A stretch of DNA of 64,000 nt, from contig NZ_LT703001.1 of the NCBI RefSeq assembly GCF_900149705.1, positions 930,001-994,000 on the forward strand, given 5' to 3'. Shown here piece by piece: positions 1 through 9,248 of the stretch (positions are counted from its first letter, which is position 1; every line of letters starts with the position of its first letter). Made by a program: the position numbers and the translations under genes. Source of the stretch: Sphingorhabdus sp. Alg231-15. Lineage in GTDB: Bacteria > Pseudomonadota > Alphaproteobacteria > Sphingomonadales > Sphingomonadaceae. Below the pieces are notes generated by a model. The model did no database searches, was not told where the DNA came from, and saw only the letters and a list, made by a program, of their open reading frames with translations.

Positions 1-1
1 A

Positions 2-1699
2 CAGGCCAGTGATCTCAAGGCCGATATTGCCGGTTTCAAATTGTCACCAAAGGGCGATAAGATTGCGGTCTGGGGCGATATCGCAAAAGACTGCCCGACA
101 TTTGGTTGTGCTGAAATCAAAGACAATGATGGCAATCGCGCCCTGCCCGGCCCCGGCACCGGACGCGAATATGACGAACTTTTCGTCCGTCACTGGTCGA
201 GTTGGGAAACCCCTGGAGTTTACAGCCGTATTTTTGCTTTTGACTTACAGGATGGAAAACTCAGCGGCACAGCCATGCCACTAGATGGAGATCTCGTCGG
301 CGACAGTCCCTCAAAGCCTTTTGGCGGCGGGGAAGAAATTTCCTGGTCCCCAAGCGGACGTGGGCTCGCCTTTGTTCTGCGTAAAGCGGATCGCAATGAA
401 CCCAAGTCGACTGATTTAGATATCTACGGTGTTGCCATATCTTCTGGTAAGCCCAAGCAAATGCCGGGTAATGGCGATGCTACCGACACACTCCCTGCTT
501 TTTCTCCGGATGACGAATGGCGGGCATGGGCCGCGATGGAGCGCCCTGGCTATGAGAGCGACCGGAAAGTGATCAAATTGCACCGCAAGGGCGAGAAAGA
601 ACCGGTGGTACTTGCCGGTGACTGGGATCGCTCTGTCAGTTCAATCACCTGGACGCCCGATAGCAAGGCTTTGATCGTCACCGCTTCTGAAGTCCTGGAC
701 TATGCCGCCTTTCGTGTTGATATTGCCGATGGCAGCGTGACACGTCTGACCAAAAACGGCAGTGTCGGTAATATCATACCGCTTAAAGACGGATCAATGA
801 TCTTCACCAAAAAGAGCCTGCAGGCACCTGTTGATATCTATCGGCGGGCTGCTGATGGGACGGTGACGCAGCTTACCAATATCAACGGTAATGCGTTGGC
901 GGAGATTGACGAAGTGGCCGTGGAACGGTTCAATTTCAAAGGGGCTGGAGGCCATCAGGTCTGGGGTCAGATCATCAAGCCGGCAGGCGCGAAGGGCAAG
1001 CTGCCGATGGCGTTCCTGGTTCATGGCGGCCCTCAGGGCAGCTTCGGTGATAGCTGGTCAACCCGTTGGAATCCCAAGGTAATGGCGTCGCAAGGCTATG
1101 CGGTCGTGACAATCGATTTCCATGGCTCGGCTGGCTATGGTCAGGAATTCATGGATAGCATCAATCAGGATTGGGGGGGCAAGCCGCTCGAAGACCTGAA
1201 ACTCGGTCATGCAGCGGCGCTGAAAGTTGACAAGCAGATTGACGGTACACGGTCCTGCGCCTTGGGTGCCAGCTATGGCGGCTATATGATGAACTGGATT
1301 GCTGGCCAATGGCCGGACCAGTTTGACTGCATCATCAACCATGCCGGTATATTCGACCTGCGCAGCTTTGCCTTCTCGACCGAAGAATTGTGGTTCGATC
1401 AATGGGATCATGGCGGCCCGTGGTGGGAACGTGCTGATCCGGAAAAATGGAATCCGATCCAGCATATCGACAAATGGAAGACACCGACTTTGTTCATCCA
1501 TGGCGAGAAGGATTTCCGCATACCCTATACCCAGTCACTAATGCCGTTCACCTATGCACAGGAACGCAATATCCCATCCAAGCTGTTGATTTTCGCAGAT
1601 GAAAACCACTGGGTACTGAAGGGAAAAAATAGCGTCCAATGGCACAATACGGTGTTCGACTGGATGGCTCGATGGACCAAGGAAGGCCAAAGCGAATGA
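2..1699 (+). CDS. S9 family (prolyl oligopeptidase-type) peptidase, 5'-truncated by the window edge
   Basis: Serine peptidase of the prolyl oligopeptidase / dipeptidyl aminopeptidase family, which cleaves short peptides and is often periplasmic in this group. The reading frame is open from base 2, so the N-terminus lies outside the window. The first two thirds look like a TolB/DPP-type beta-propeller, with repeated WSPSG, FSPDD and WTPDS blades. The last third is an alpha/beta hydrolase domain. The nucleophile Ser sits in GASYGGY (codon 1271-1273), followed by Asp in GEKDFRIP (1511-1513) and His in ENHW (1607-1609), so the catalytic triad is complete. The stop overlaps the next gene's start (ATGA), which suggests translational coupling. 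Substrate is unknown. Confidence 0.9.
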   Translation, partial: QASDLKADIAGFKLSPKGDKIAVWGDIAKDCPTFGCAEIKDNDGNRALPGPGTGREYDELFVRHWSSWETPGVYSRIFAFDLQDGKLSGTAMPLDGDLVGDSPSKPFGGGEEISWSPSGRGLAFVLRKADRNEPKSTDLDIYGVAISSGKPKQMPGNGDATDTLPAFSPDDEWRAWAAMERPGYESDRKVIKLHRKGEKEPVVLAGDWDRSVSSITWTPDSKALIVTASEVLDYAAFRVDIADGSVTRLTKNGSVGNIIPLKDGSMIFTKKSLQAPVDIYRRAADGTVTQLTNINGNALAEIDEVAVERFNFKGAGGHQVWGQIIKPAGAKGKLPMAFLVHGGPQGSFGDSWSTRWNPKVMASQGYAVVTIDFHGSAGYGQEFMDSINQDWGGKPLEDLKLGHAAALKVDKQIDGTRSCALGASYGGYMMNWIAGQWPDQFDCIINHAGIFDLRSFAFSTEELWFDQWDHGGPWWERADPEKWNPIQHIDKWKTPTLFIHGEKDFRIPYTQSLMPFTYAQERNIPSKLLIFADENHWVLKGKNSVQWHNTVFDWMARWTKEGQSE

Positions 1700-2367
1700 G
1701 CTTTTTTCCCACCGAAACTGATGGCGACACCGTTATCGTCACCCTAACCAACGCGCCGCGTAACACGCTGTCGACCGAATTGCTCAATGAGGGCACCGAA
1801 GTTTTCCGGAAATTGGCGGAAGATGAACCTAAGGGTGGCGTTGTGCTTACCGGTGCTGGCGAGCATTTCACCTGCGGAATGGATACCAAGATCGCCGCGT
1901 CACTCGATGAAGAAGGACAAAAACAAGCCATTGCGGCGATCAACGCTTTTGCCGCATCGCTTCACCGCCTACCCTGTGCGTTTGTCTGCGCGGTGAATGG
2001 AAACGCCATTGGCGCTGGCGGAATCATGATGCTGTGCGCCGATTGGATTTATGCGGCTTCCGGAAATTACAAAATCGGTCTGCCCGAAGCGAAGGCGGGC
2101 CTGCCTTTCCCGCCTGTTCCGCAGGCGATATTGGACCATTGGCTGGAGCCCTCATGGCGGCGGCGCCTGGCGCTGTCGAGCATGCTGCTGAAACCCAATG
2201 AGGCGATTGGCGCCGGATTGGTTGAAGCGACCCTGATGCCGGGCGATTTAATCGAGAAGTCGGTGGCAAAGGCGCAAGAGCTGAACGCGCAACCGGGATT
2301 TGCTGCATGCAAGCGTCAGTTGCGCGCGAAAGCCAATGCCGAAATAGATGCAATTTTGAACGGTTGA
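1696..2367 (+). CDS. Enoyl-CoA hydratase/isomerase (crotonase) family protein
   Basis: Crotonase-fold protein of 223 residues acting on acyl-CoA thioesters. The ATG at 1696 overlaps the upstream TGA by four bases and begins MSFFPTETDG. A longer in-frame start at 1639 would lie inside the peptidase gene and is unlikely. The oxyanion-hole segments are visible: HFTCGMD (in place of the usual FCAGxD) and the GNAIGAGG loop. The acid residue E usually found near FPPVP...L in hydratases is not obvious, so the exact reaction (hydratase, isomerase or hydrolase) cannot be named. It is short for the family (typically about 260). It is probably co-transcribed with the S9 peptidase and ends 31 bases before valS. 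Confidence 0.85.
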   Translation: MSFFPTETDGDTVIVTLTNAPRNTLSTELLNEGTEVFRKLAEDEPKGGVVLTGAGEHFTCGMDTKIAASLDEEGQKQAIAAINAFAASLHRLPCAFVCAVNGNAIGAGGIMMLCADWIYAASGNYKIGLPEAKAGLPFPPVPQAILDHWLEPSWRRRLALSSMLLKPNEAIGAGLVEATLMPGDLIEKSVAKAQELNAQPGFAACKRQLRAKANAEIDAILNG

Positions 2368-2398
2368 ATAACGGCGCAAGCGCTGGCAAAGGCAGCGC

Positions 2399-5290
2399 AT
2401 GACATTAGACAAAAATTTCGATCCGGCGGCCATTGAAGCGCGCTGGTATGCACATTGGGAACAATCCGGCCAGTTTCGCCCTGAACGGGATGATGCGGAG
2501 CCGTTTACGATCGTCAATCCGCCGCCCAATGTTACCGGAAGTTTGCACATTGGTCACGCACTCGACAATACGTTGCAGGATATCATCATCCGTCACGAAC
2601 GGCTGAAGGGCAAAGATGCGCTTTGGGTTGTCGGCATGGACCATGCGGGTATTGCGACCCAAATGGTTGTCGAGCGGCAAATGAACGAGCGTCAGCAAAA
2701 ACGCACCGATTTTACCCGTGAAGAATTTGTCGAAAAAGTCTGGGAATGGAAAGAGGAATCCGGTGGTACAATCACTGGTCAGCTCCGCCGTCTCGGCTGT
2801 TCGATGGACTGGTCGAACGAACGTTTCACCATGGACGAAGGCATGAACGAAGCGGTGCTCAAGGTCTTTGTTGATCTCTATAATGATGGCCTGATTTACC
2901 GTGACAAGCGGCTGGTCAACTGGGATCCAGCGCTGAAAACCGCGATTTCCGATCTGGAAGTTGAAACCACCGATATGAAGGGCAGCTTCTGGCATTTCAA
3001 ATATCCGCTGGCTGACGGTGTGAAATTGGATAACGGGCAAGATTATATTGAGGTCGCGACCACACGCCCGGAAACAATGCTCGCCGATATGGCGGTCGCC
3101 GTGCACCCTAGCGACGATCGCTATAAGAGCGTGATCGGCAAAGAGATTGAACAGCCGATTACTGGGCGTAGATTTAAGATCGTCGCCGACGAACATGCTG
3201 ATCCTGAATTGGGCAGCGGCGCGGTGAAAATCACACCGGGCCATGACTTTAACGATTTCGAAGTCGGCAAGCGCGCCGGTTTTGCGGCTGGCGAAATGCT
3301 CAACATGCTCGATGGCGAAGCCAATGTTTGCCAGAGCGCTGACGGCCTGGTGCCCGACGAATTTATTGGCCTGCATCGTTTCAAGAAAGATGGTGTGAGT
3401 GGTGCCCGCGAACTGGTGGTGCAACGGATGAAGGAGCTCGGCTGTCTGATCCCGCACGTTACCAAAAACAAGGATGGCGAAGAAGTAGAACATGACGCCG
3501 AGCCGCGCACCATCGCGACACCTTTTGGTGATCGCGGCGGCGTGGTGATTGAACCGTGGCTGACCGACCAATGGTATGTTGATGCCGAAACTTTGGCGCA
3601 ACCTGCAATCAAGGCCGTCCGCGATGGCAGCATTGAGATCGTACCGAAGACCTGGGAAAAGACCTGGTTCAACTGGATGGAAAATATCCAGCCTTGGTGT
3701 GTGTCGCGCCAGCTATGGTGGGGGCATCGGATACCAGCTTGGTTTGGATTCGAACTGCACGGTGAAAATCGGCTTTCTATTCACATTCCGGATAACGACG
3801 AACTTCGCAACGCTGGATCGACAATCAATGACAAGGTCTTTGTCTCTGAATCCGAAAGAAGTATGATTGATGCTGCCAAAGAATTCTACAATCGCGAAAT
3901 TGTTGTAGTTGCAGATAGAACAGCAGCGGTAGCATACACACTAGATAATCCTGAAAAGATGGCTACTCATGCTCCGGTATGGCAAGATCCTGACGTCCTC
4001 GACACATGGTTCTCCTCTGCTCTCTGGCCGTTCGGCACACTGGGCTGGCCCGAAGAAACCGACGACCTCAAGCGCCACTACCCCAATGATCTGCTGATCT
4101 CCGGCTTTGATATCCTGTTCTTCTGGGATGCGCGCATGGCGATGCAGGGCATTCAATTTATGAAGGATGTTCCGTGGAAGCGGCTCTATCTGCACGGGCT
4201 GGTCCGCGCCGAAGATGGTTCGAAAATGTCAAAATCCAAGGGCAATGTGGTCGATCCGCTCGGCCTGATTGATCAATATGGCGCTGATGCTTTGCGCTTC
4301 TTCATGGCGGCAATGGAAAGCCAGGGCCGCGACATCAAGATGGATGACAAGCGGGTTGAGGGCTATCGCAACTTTGCGACCAAGCTGTGGAATGCCTCGC
4401 GCTTCTGTGAAGTGAATGGCATTGGCGCGAGCAAAACGCTACGTGCGCCAGAAGCCAAGCTGCCGGTCAACCGCTGGATTATTTCAGAAGTCACCGAAAC
4501 CCTGGCGACACTCGACAAGGCGCTGGGCGACCTGCGTTTTGATGCTGCGGCGAACACGATTTATCACTTCACTTGGGATCGGTTCTGCGACTGGTATCTC
4601 GAACTGATCAAACCGCTTCTGCAAGGCGATGATGCCGCGGCTGCGAATGAAACCCGCGCGGTTGCCGGTTGGGTGCTCGACCAGATCATTGTCATGCTCC
4701 ACCCGTTCATGCCGTTCATTACCGAAGAATTATGGCACAGCATGGCTTCGGAAACCGGTGGCCGGAACTATGATCTGATTGTTGCGAAATGGCCTGAGCC
4801 AAAAGCGGACATTGACGAGGAAGCCAAGGCGGAAGTGGACTGGCTCATTCGCCTGATCTCTGCAACCCGTACAGCGAAGGTCGAACTCAACATCGCGCCG
4901 GGCACCAAGATGACCGCCCATGTTCGCGATGGCGATGATGCCTTGCAGCAACGGATTGCACGGCAGGCATCTGCGCTGGATCGGGTCGGCCGTTTGGAGA
5001 GTTTCTCCTTTGATCCTGCTCCTGAGGGCGCAACCGCACAAATCGTTATCGACGGTGCAACCTATGTGCTGCCCCTGGCTGGTGCGATTGATATTGATGC
5101 GGAAAAAGCGCGTCTTGGCAAAGCGCTGGAAGGCGTGTCCAAGGAAGCCAAGTCTCTCGAAGGCCGACTGGGCAACGCCAATTTTGTCGAGAAAGCCAAA
5201 CCGGAAGCAGTGGAAAAAGCGCGGGCGGACTTGGCTGATAAGACTGCTGAGGCTGAACGCTTGCAAGCGGCTCTTGCGCGTTTGGGGTAA
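2399..5290 (+). CDS. valS: Valyl-tRNA synthetase
   Basis: Charges tRNA-Val with valine and edits mis-activated threonine; class I aminoacyl-tRNA synthetase in the cytoplasm. It has 963 residues. The HIGH signature is at residues 50-53, the KMSKS loop at 609-613, and [14 protein letters not shown] and [11 protein letters not shown] border the catalytic core. The C-terminus (about 890-963) is the usual ValRS coiled-coil arm rich in K, E and A. Between WGHRIPAWF and DPDVLDTW (bases about 3745-3985) lies a stretch that looks longer than in typical ValRS and is visibly AT-richer, including ELHGENRL and [11 protein letters not shown]. The frame stays open through it and both flanking motifs are intact, so the enzyme should be functional. 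Confidence 0.97.
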   Translation: MTLDKNFDPAAIEARWYAHWEQSGQFRPERDDAEPFTIVNPPPNVTGSLHIGHALDNTLQDIIIRHERLKGKDALWVVGMDHAGIATQMVVERQMNERQQKRTDFTREEFVEKVWEWKEESGGTITGQLRRLGCSMDWSNERFTMDEGMNEAVLKVFVDLYNDGLIYRDKRLVNWDPALKTAISDLEVETTDMKGSFWHFKYPLADGVKLDNGQDYIEVATTRPETMLADMAVAVHPSDDRYKSVIGKEIEQPITGRRFKIVADEHADPELGSGAVKITPGHDFNDFEVGKRAGFAAGEMLNMLDGEANVCQSADGLVPDEFIGLHRFKKDGVSGARELVVQRMKELGCLIPHVTKNKDGEEVEHDAEPRTIATPFGDRGGVVIEPWLTDQWYVDAETLAQPAIKAVRDGSIEIVPKTWEKTWFNWMENIQPWCVSRQLWWGHRIPAWFGFELHGENRLSIHIPDNDELRNAGSTINDKVFVSESERSMIDAAKEFYNREIVVVADRTAAVAYTLDNPEKMATHAPVWQDPDVLDTWFSSALWPFGTLGWPEETDDLKRHYPNDLLISGFDILFFWDARMAMQGIQFMKDVPWKRLYLHGLVRAEDGSKMSKSKGNVVDPLGLIDQYGADALRFFMAAMESQGRDIKMDDKRVEGYRNFATKLWNASRFCEVNGIGASKTLRAPEAKLPVNRWIISEVTETLATLDKALGDLRFDAAANTIYHFTWDRFCDWYLELIKPLLQGDDAAAANETRAVAGWVLDQIIVMLHPFMPFITEELWHSMASETGGRNYDLIVAKWPEPKADIDEEAKAEVDWLIRLISATRTAKVELNIAPGTKMTAHVRDGDDALQQRIARQASALDRVGRLESFSFDPAPEGATAQIVIDGATYVLPLAGAIDIDAEKARLGKALEGVSKEAKSLEGRLGNANFVEKAKPEAVEKARADLADKTAEAERLQAALARLG

Positions 5291-5292
5291 GG

Positions 5293-5773
5293 GTTTCACG
5301 CAAAGGGCGCTAAGGTTCTCAAGAGGGCAGTTTTGTGGTCGATCTTGAGAATAGAGCAAGCCGGGTAATTGATGCGGCACTGGGCGTTCATGTTGATTTG
5401 GGGCCTGGTCTGTTGGAATCGGTTTATGAGCAGGTTCTCGCTAACCGGTTGCGCAAGCTAGGCATGAAGGTTGATCGCCAAATGCCCGTCGGCACGCGGA
5501 TTGATGGTTTGGATTTTCCCGGCGCTTTTCGGGCGGACATACTGGTCGACGACAGCCTACTGCTAGAAATCAAAGCCGTGGAACGGCTTTTTCCAATCCA
5601 TACCCGTCAGACACTAACCTACCTACGGCTCATGAAACTGCCATTGGGCCTCCTCATCAATTTCGGCGGTATCACATTGAAAGAAGGACTCAGGCGCGTA
5701 GCAAACAATTACCGCCTACCCCGAACAAATAGCCGCTAACCTCTTAAAAATCTTTGCGTGCATTGCGTAAAAC
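5293..5773 (+). mobile_element. GxxExxY cassette bounded by terminal inverted repeats
   Basis: A 481-bp unit. Its left end (5293-5327, GTTTCACGCAAAGGGCGC...) and right end (5739-5773) are inverted repeats of each other; I count 26 identical positions of 35 when the right end is reverse-complemented. The GxxExxY gene fills the space between them almost exactly. A second copy of the same unit, with the same ends but most of the gene deleted, lies 37 bp downstream. The boundaries are inferred from where similarity between the two copies and between the ends stops. No transposase is encoded, so movement would depend on a factor supplied elsewhere, or on the GxxExxY protein itself. Confidence 0.6.
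5335..5739 (+). CDS. GxxExxY protein (PD-(D/E)XK-like fold)
   Basis: Small protein of 134 residues of the GxxExxY family (TIGR04256 / PDDEXK_3-like). The signature is GLLESVY at residues 25-31. A nuclease-like core is suggested by Asp68 in RADILV and the EIK triad (Glu78-x-Lys80), which is the spacing of a PD-(D/E)XK active site. Function is not established for the family; a nuclease role is inference. The GTG start follows AAGAGGGC as a plausible ribosome binding site. The gene sits exactly between inverted repeats, and a deleted copy of the whole unit follows, so it looks like cargo or enzyme of a small mobile cassette rather than part of the valS operon. Confidence 0.85.
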   Translation: MVDLENRASRVIDAALGVHVDLGPGLLESVYEQVLANRLRKLGMKVDRQMPVGTRIDGLDFPGAFRADILVDDSLLLEIKAVERLFPIHTRQTLTYLRLMKLPLGLLINFGGITLKEGLRRVANNYRLPRTNSR

Positions 5774-5810
5774 TTCTCCGCGAAGCGGACTTTTTAAGAT
5801 TGGGTAATTG

Positions 5811-6020
5811 GTTTACGCGAAGGGCGCTAAGGTTTTTAAGAGGGTGGTTTTTGTGGTTGATCTTGGGGATGGAGCCAGTGGGGGAATTGATGCGGCTGTC
5901 GCCGGGGGTACGAACTCAAACGCGTAGCGTTTAACGACCGCCCCCCCCTGATCAAGTAGGGCAACAACCACAAATTCTTCCACTAACCTCTTCAAAATCC
6001 TAGCGCACTTTGCGTAAAAC
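5811..6020 (+). mobile_element. MITE-like deletion derivative of the GxxExxY cassette
   Basis: A 210-bp relative of the unit at 5293-5773. The left end (5811-5844) and right end (5986-6020) form an inverted repeat that matches more closely than in the full unit. Inside, the GTG start and first roughly 45 bases of the gene (from 5853) are recognisable, including GAATTGATGCGGC. This joins directly to the gene's last portion (GAACTCAAACGCGTAGC, from 5912). The middle of the gene, about 290 bp, is missing. A C-rich run at 5939-5947 is not in the intact copy. No protein is encoded; this is a non-autonomous or dead copy. Confidence 0.65.
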
Positions 6021-6085
6021 ACCCCTGACACCGTCCAAGATCAAGTCACTTCTCTCTCCCCAGGAAAGAGAAACAAAGCAGAGCC

Positions 6086-6523
6086 CTAATTGGTATCACC
6101 ACGCCGCATCTGTTCGGCTGCTCTTCGCATCTCCGCCGCACCTTCGCGCATCTCCACGGCACCACGGCGAAATTCCGGCGCTTGTTTCAACAGCTCGTCT
6201 GCCGTCATATTCCCTTCGTTCCACTTATTCCGCTTGGCTGCCTCGGATTCACGAAAAGCTGCATCGCTCTCCAACCGATCGGCATAGGCTTCCATCTTGT
6301 CAGCGCCGCGCAGCATTTTGTCGGCGCCTTTTTCCATCCCAATTGCGCCTTTGGCCATGCCAGCTTGAACCTTCGCCTCAATCTTCTTGGCGAGGTTTTC
6401 GCTCCACTTCCTGTCATATTTATGCTTGCCGTCATGCGCCTTGCTGGCGGCAAGAGGAACAATTGATGTCATTGCAATGACCGCGAGTCCAGCCATTACT
6501 CCTGCAAATTTTCTTGTTGTCAT
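6086..6523 (-). CDS. Secreted, helix-rich repetitive protein of unknown function
   Basis: A protein of 145 residues with a Sec signal peptide (MTTRKFAGVMAGLAVIAM..., cleavage near AASKA). The mature part is highly charged and helical, with imperfect repeats of the type MEKGADKMLRGADKMEAYADRLE and later RRGAVEMREGAAEMRRAAEQ. This looks like an amphipathic or coiled-coil arrangement in the periplasm. GGAGAAG at 6-12 bases upstream supports the start. I recognise no domain. It stands alone between the cassette copies and the HerA-like gene, transcribed in the same direction as the latter. Role unknown; a periplasmic structural or stress protein is only a guess. Confidence 0.7.
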   Translation of the reverse strand: MTTRKFAGVMAGLAVIAMTSIVPLAASKAHDGKHKYDRKWSENLAKKIEAKVQAGMAKGAIGMEKGADKMLRGADKMEAYADRLESDAAFRESEAAKRNKWNEGNMTADELLKQAPEFRRGAVEMREGAAEMRRAAEQMRRGDTN

Positions 6524-6651
6524 TTTGCTTCTCCATCCAACGGGCGGGCAATATGCCTCACCTTTCGACTACATAAGTAATCGCAATGGATGGTGACGCT
6601 ATTGGTGTTCGACCAACAACCTACGAACAAAGACAAATGTCGGCTTGGGGA

Positions 6652-8364
6652 TTAGCGCCCCTGGCTTCTCCAGCGCTTGATAACCCGCTGAATAATCTCT
6701 TCTTCGCCACCATGCTCACGCCACAGTTCAGAGAAGAGCGGATCTTCGGATGCCGGACGTTTTTCTTCTGCCAGTGTATCGAGCGACACCCGGATCGGAA
6801 TGGCGACACCCTCACCGCAACAGATAATCTCACGGTTTCGTAGAGCCGGAATGGAATCCAGGAAGCCGCGCGCGCCCTCAGGCATTGCCGCTTTAACAAA
6901 AGCCTGATCTCGGTCGTTGTTCAGTCGCATCGACAGGATCGTACCGCATTGCGACAACACACCCTCGGCCAAATCCGAAGGACGCTGCGTAATCAGACCC
7001 AGCGACACACCATATTTACGCCCCTCTTTGGCAATCCGGCTCAATATGTCACGGACACTGCTTTCGCCGCCGACATCATCATTGGGAATGTAGCGGTGAG
7101 CTTCTTCACAGACCAACAGGATGGGCCGGCTGGGTTCGTTTTTGGCCCAGATGGAATAGTCGAAAACCAGTCGGCTCAAGACTGCAACAACCGTCGGCGT
7201 GATTTCTGATGGAACCGCTGAAACGTCGATAATGGAAATCGGCTTGCCATCCGATGGTAGGCGGAAAATTTTTGACAGGAAGTCCGCCATCGTGTCGCCG
7301 ACGAGCATACCTGAGAACATGAAACTATAGCGCGGATCGGCCTTGATCTCGTCAATCTTGGTCTTCAACCGCATGAATGGCGCGGTGTTTGTCGATTTAT
7401 CGAGCTTGCCCATCTCATTCTGAATGATCGTTGTCAGATCGGACAAAAGATAAGGCACCGGACTATCCACGGTCAGCTTGGCAACCCCTTGCGCTGCCTG
7501 ACTCTTGGATTTGGCAGCCAGCAAGCATTTTGCGAGAATATCGCAATCCATCTGTTTGGCATCGCCGGTGGACTGCACAAATACTTCACAATGTTCCTGA
7601 AAGTTCATCAGCCAATAGGGCAGGTTCAGGTTGTTCACATCGAACAGGCGGCCATTGGTCTTGAATGCGGCTGAATATTCTCCGTGAGGGTCAATCATCA
7701 GGATATGACCCTCTGGCGCAATATCGCATATCTTGTGAAGGATCAGCGCGGCCGATGTTGATTTACCGGTACCGGTGGAACCCAGCAGCGCGAAATGCTT
7801 GCCGAGCATCGAGTCCACATAAAGGGCTCCACGAATATCATCGGTGGGATAGACCGTCCCGATTTCAACATTGGCGCGCCCGTCCGAAGCATAAACCTGC
7901 TTCAGGTCGGCGGTTGTTACCGCATAGATGAGCGATCCGGGAACCGGATAGCGGGTCACACCGCGGCGGAAATTATAGATATGACCGGTCAGGCGTTCTT
8001 CATCGCCTTCGCCAAGAAAATCGATCTCGGCGGTGATCAAACCACCCTGCCCTTCATAGAGCCTTTGTGTTCGAATATTGGCGAGCAGCCAGGTTTTGCC
8101 AACACGGATCTTGACCTGACTACCAACCTGTCCGGCCATTTTTACGGTCGCATCGGGATGTTCAGTCAGGCTCGCCAGTACCGCAGCATCCATGACGATG
8201 CGTGAACCGGATCCGGCAATTTCGATGACTTCACCAATCTTATGGCCTTCAGACCGCTTGGGCGTCGCCGTAGGACTATGGGAAGCCGCAGGAGCGTCCT
8301 GCTCATCTTCAACCTGCGGAAGCGGCCGGGCCGCTGGAAAATTATGGGAACCCATATCTGACAT
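6652..8364 (-). CDS. HerA-like ATPase (DUF87 family)
   Basis: A protein of 570 residues of the HerA/FtsK ATPase superfamily; relatives are hexameric DNA translocases. After a proline-rich N-terminus comes a HAS-barrel-like region, then a Walker A motif GSTGTGKST with the key Lys at residue 201. A Walker B-type strand (PILLVCEEAHRYIP) and an arginine-finger-like segment (ITQRPSDLAEGVLSQCGT) follow. In archaea and some bacteria HerA works with the nuclease NurA in end resection, but no nurA is near. Some bacterial homologues belong to antiphage pairs (HerA with SIR2 or DUF4297), and no such partner is present either. The function here is therefore open: a DNA-translocating or helicase-like ATPase. 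Confidence 0.85.
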   Translation of the reverse strand: MSDMGSHNFPAARPLPQVEDEQDAPAASHSPTATPKRSEGHKIGEVIEIAGSGSRIVMDAAVLASLTEHPDATVKMAGQVGSQVKIRVGKTWLLANIRTQRLYEGQGGLITAEIDFLGEGDEERLTGHIYNFRRGVTRYPVPGSLIYAVTTADLKQVYASDGRANVEIGTVYPTDDIRGALYVDSMLGKHFALLGSTGTGKSTSAALILHKICDIAPEGHILMIDPHGEYSAAFKTNGRLFDVNNLNLPYWLMNFQEHCEVFVQSTGDAKQMDCDILAKCLLAAKSKSQAAQGVAKLTVDSPVPYLLSDLTTIIQNEMGKLDKSTNTAPFMRLKTKIDEIKADPRYSFMFSGMLVGDTMADFLSKIFRLPSDGKPISIIDVSAVPSEITPTVVAVLSRLVFDYSIWAKNEPSRPILLVCEEAHRYIPNDDVGGESSVRDILSRIAKEGRKYGVSLGLITQRPSDLAEGVLSQCGTILSMRLNNDRDQAFVKAAMPEGARGFLDSIPALRNREIICCGEGVAIPIRVSLDTLAEEKRPASEDPLFSELWREHGGEEEIIQRVIKRWRSQGR

Positions 8365-8474
8365 GAAGGCACAATCCTGTGTTGTTTATCTGGCAGCAGG
8401 ATTAAGCCATCATGGTTAAGGAATATTTACCGGCCTTACAAAAAGGTAAAGAGCGGCCTGAATAGAGCTAAGCG

Positions 8475-9248
8475 TCAGATTTTGCGGAACAGATAGCCAG
8501 CGGCCCATCCCAGAATGACCGAGATCAAAACCGCCAGCAGGCCATAGATAAAGCCATTTTGCTGAGACAAATTGGTAATGAAACGCCCCAGGCCGATTTT
8601 CTCGATCGTAATATCCTTTATCTCCGCCGCTTCGACCCGGCCATCGATGATCAGGAAAGTTTCGGCGGAATATTCGCCGACCGGGACACTTGCCGGCAGA
8701 TTGATCCGTGCCTGATAGAGAACGGAATCGGTAATCTCGACGCTGTTCGGGAGGTTTTTATATAGTCGGCCGCGGCTGTTCAGGTCCACCAGACCGCTGG
8801 TAAAACGACCAATTTCCCTGCTATCAATGGCACCGGCCGGTGACAGCTGGAGATGGTTGAGGCCCAGCTCGTAAATATCGGCAGTCTTGTTATCGACAAT
8901 CTCTTCAATCGGCCGCGAAGAGGCAACCGCATAATAGCCTGGAGCCGATCGAAACTCGCTGCTCGCCGCGTTGATCCAGATGCCCGCTACCTGTTGCTTC
9001 TCGCGTACGACAATCGATTCCGTAGGACCTTTCAGAACAACGACAATATCCGCCTGCTCGCGATTCTGTGTGCCCGGCGGATAAGTGATCGCGCCAAATA
9101 AAAGCAGCTGAGCGCCATTGAAATCGCCCTTGATGCTGATCTTGTCCTGCGACACATCGGGCACCAGCACCGGCGTATTGGCGGTGGCAAAAAACAATAT
9201 GCCCAGACCGCAAAGCAGCCTCATCAATTTGGATCGGACCGCCATCAT
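8475..9248 (-). CDS. TIGR02186 family membrane-anchored protein
   Basis: A protein of 257 residues with an N-terminal signal segment (LMRLLCGLGILFFAT) and one C-terminal membrane span (GFIYGLLAVLISVILGWAAGYLF) ending in a short cytoplasmic tail. The middle is a periplasmic beta-rich domain. This matches the alphaproteobacterial family TIGR02186 (Alph_Pro_TM), which usually sits beside a TSUP/TauE permease, as it does here. The start ATG overlaps the permease stop (ATGA), so the two are translationally coupled. A role as partner or periplasmic domain for the permease is inferred from context only. Confidence 0.85.
   Translation of the reverse strand: MMAVRSKLMRLLCGLGILFFATANTPVLVPDVSQDKISIKGDFNGAQLLLFGAITYPPGTQNREQADIVVVLKGPTESIVVREKQQVAGIWINAASSEFRSAPGYYAVASSRPIEEIVDNKTADIYELGLNHLQLSPAGAIDSREIGRFTSGLVDLNSRGRLYKNLPNSVEITDSVLYQARINLPASVPVGEYSAETFLIIDGRVEAAEIKDITIEKIGLGRFITNLSQQNGFIYGLLAVLISVILGWAAGYLFRKI

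Noticed and set aside
2405-3601. 398-codon open frame on the minus strand inside valS
   Set aside because: It lies wholly antisense to valS, whose HIGH and KMSKS motifs prove the plus-strand reading; composition is a mirror of the synthetase gene.
5939-5947. C homopolymer run as a phase-variation tract
   Set aside because: It lies inside the non-coding remnant of the cassette, with no open frame that it could switch.
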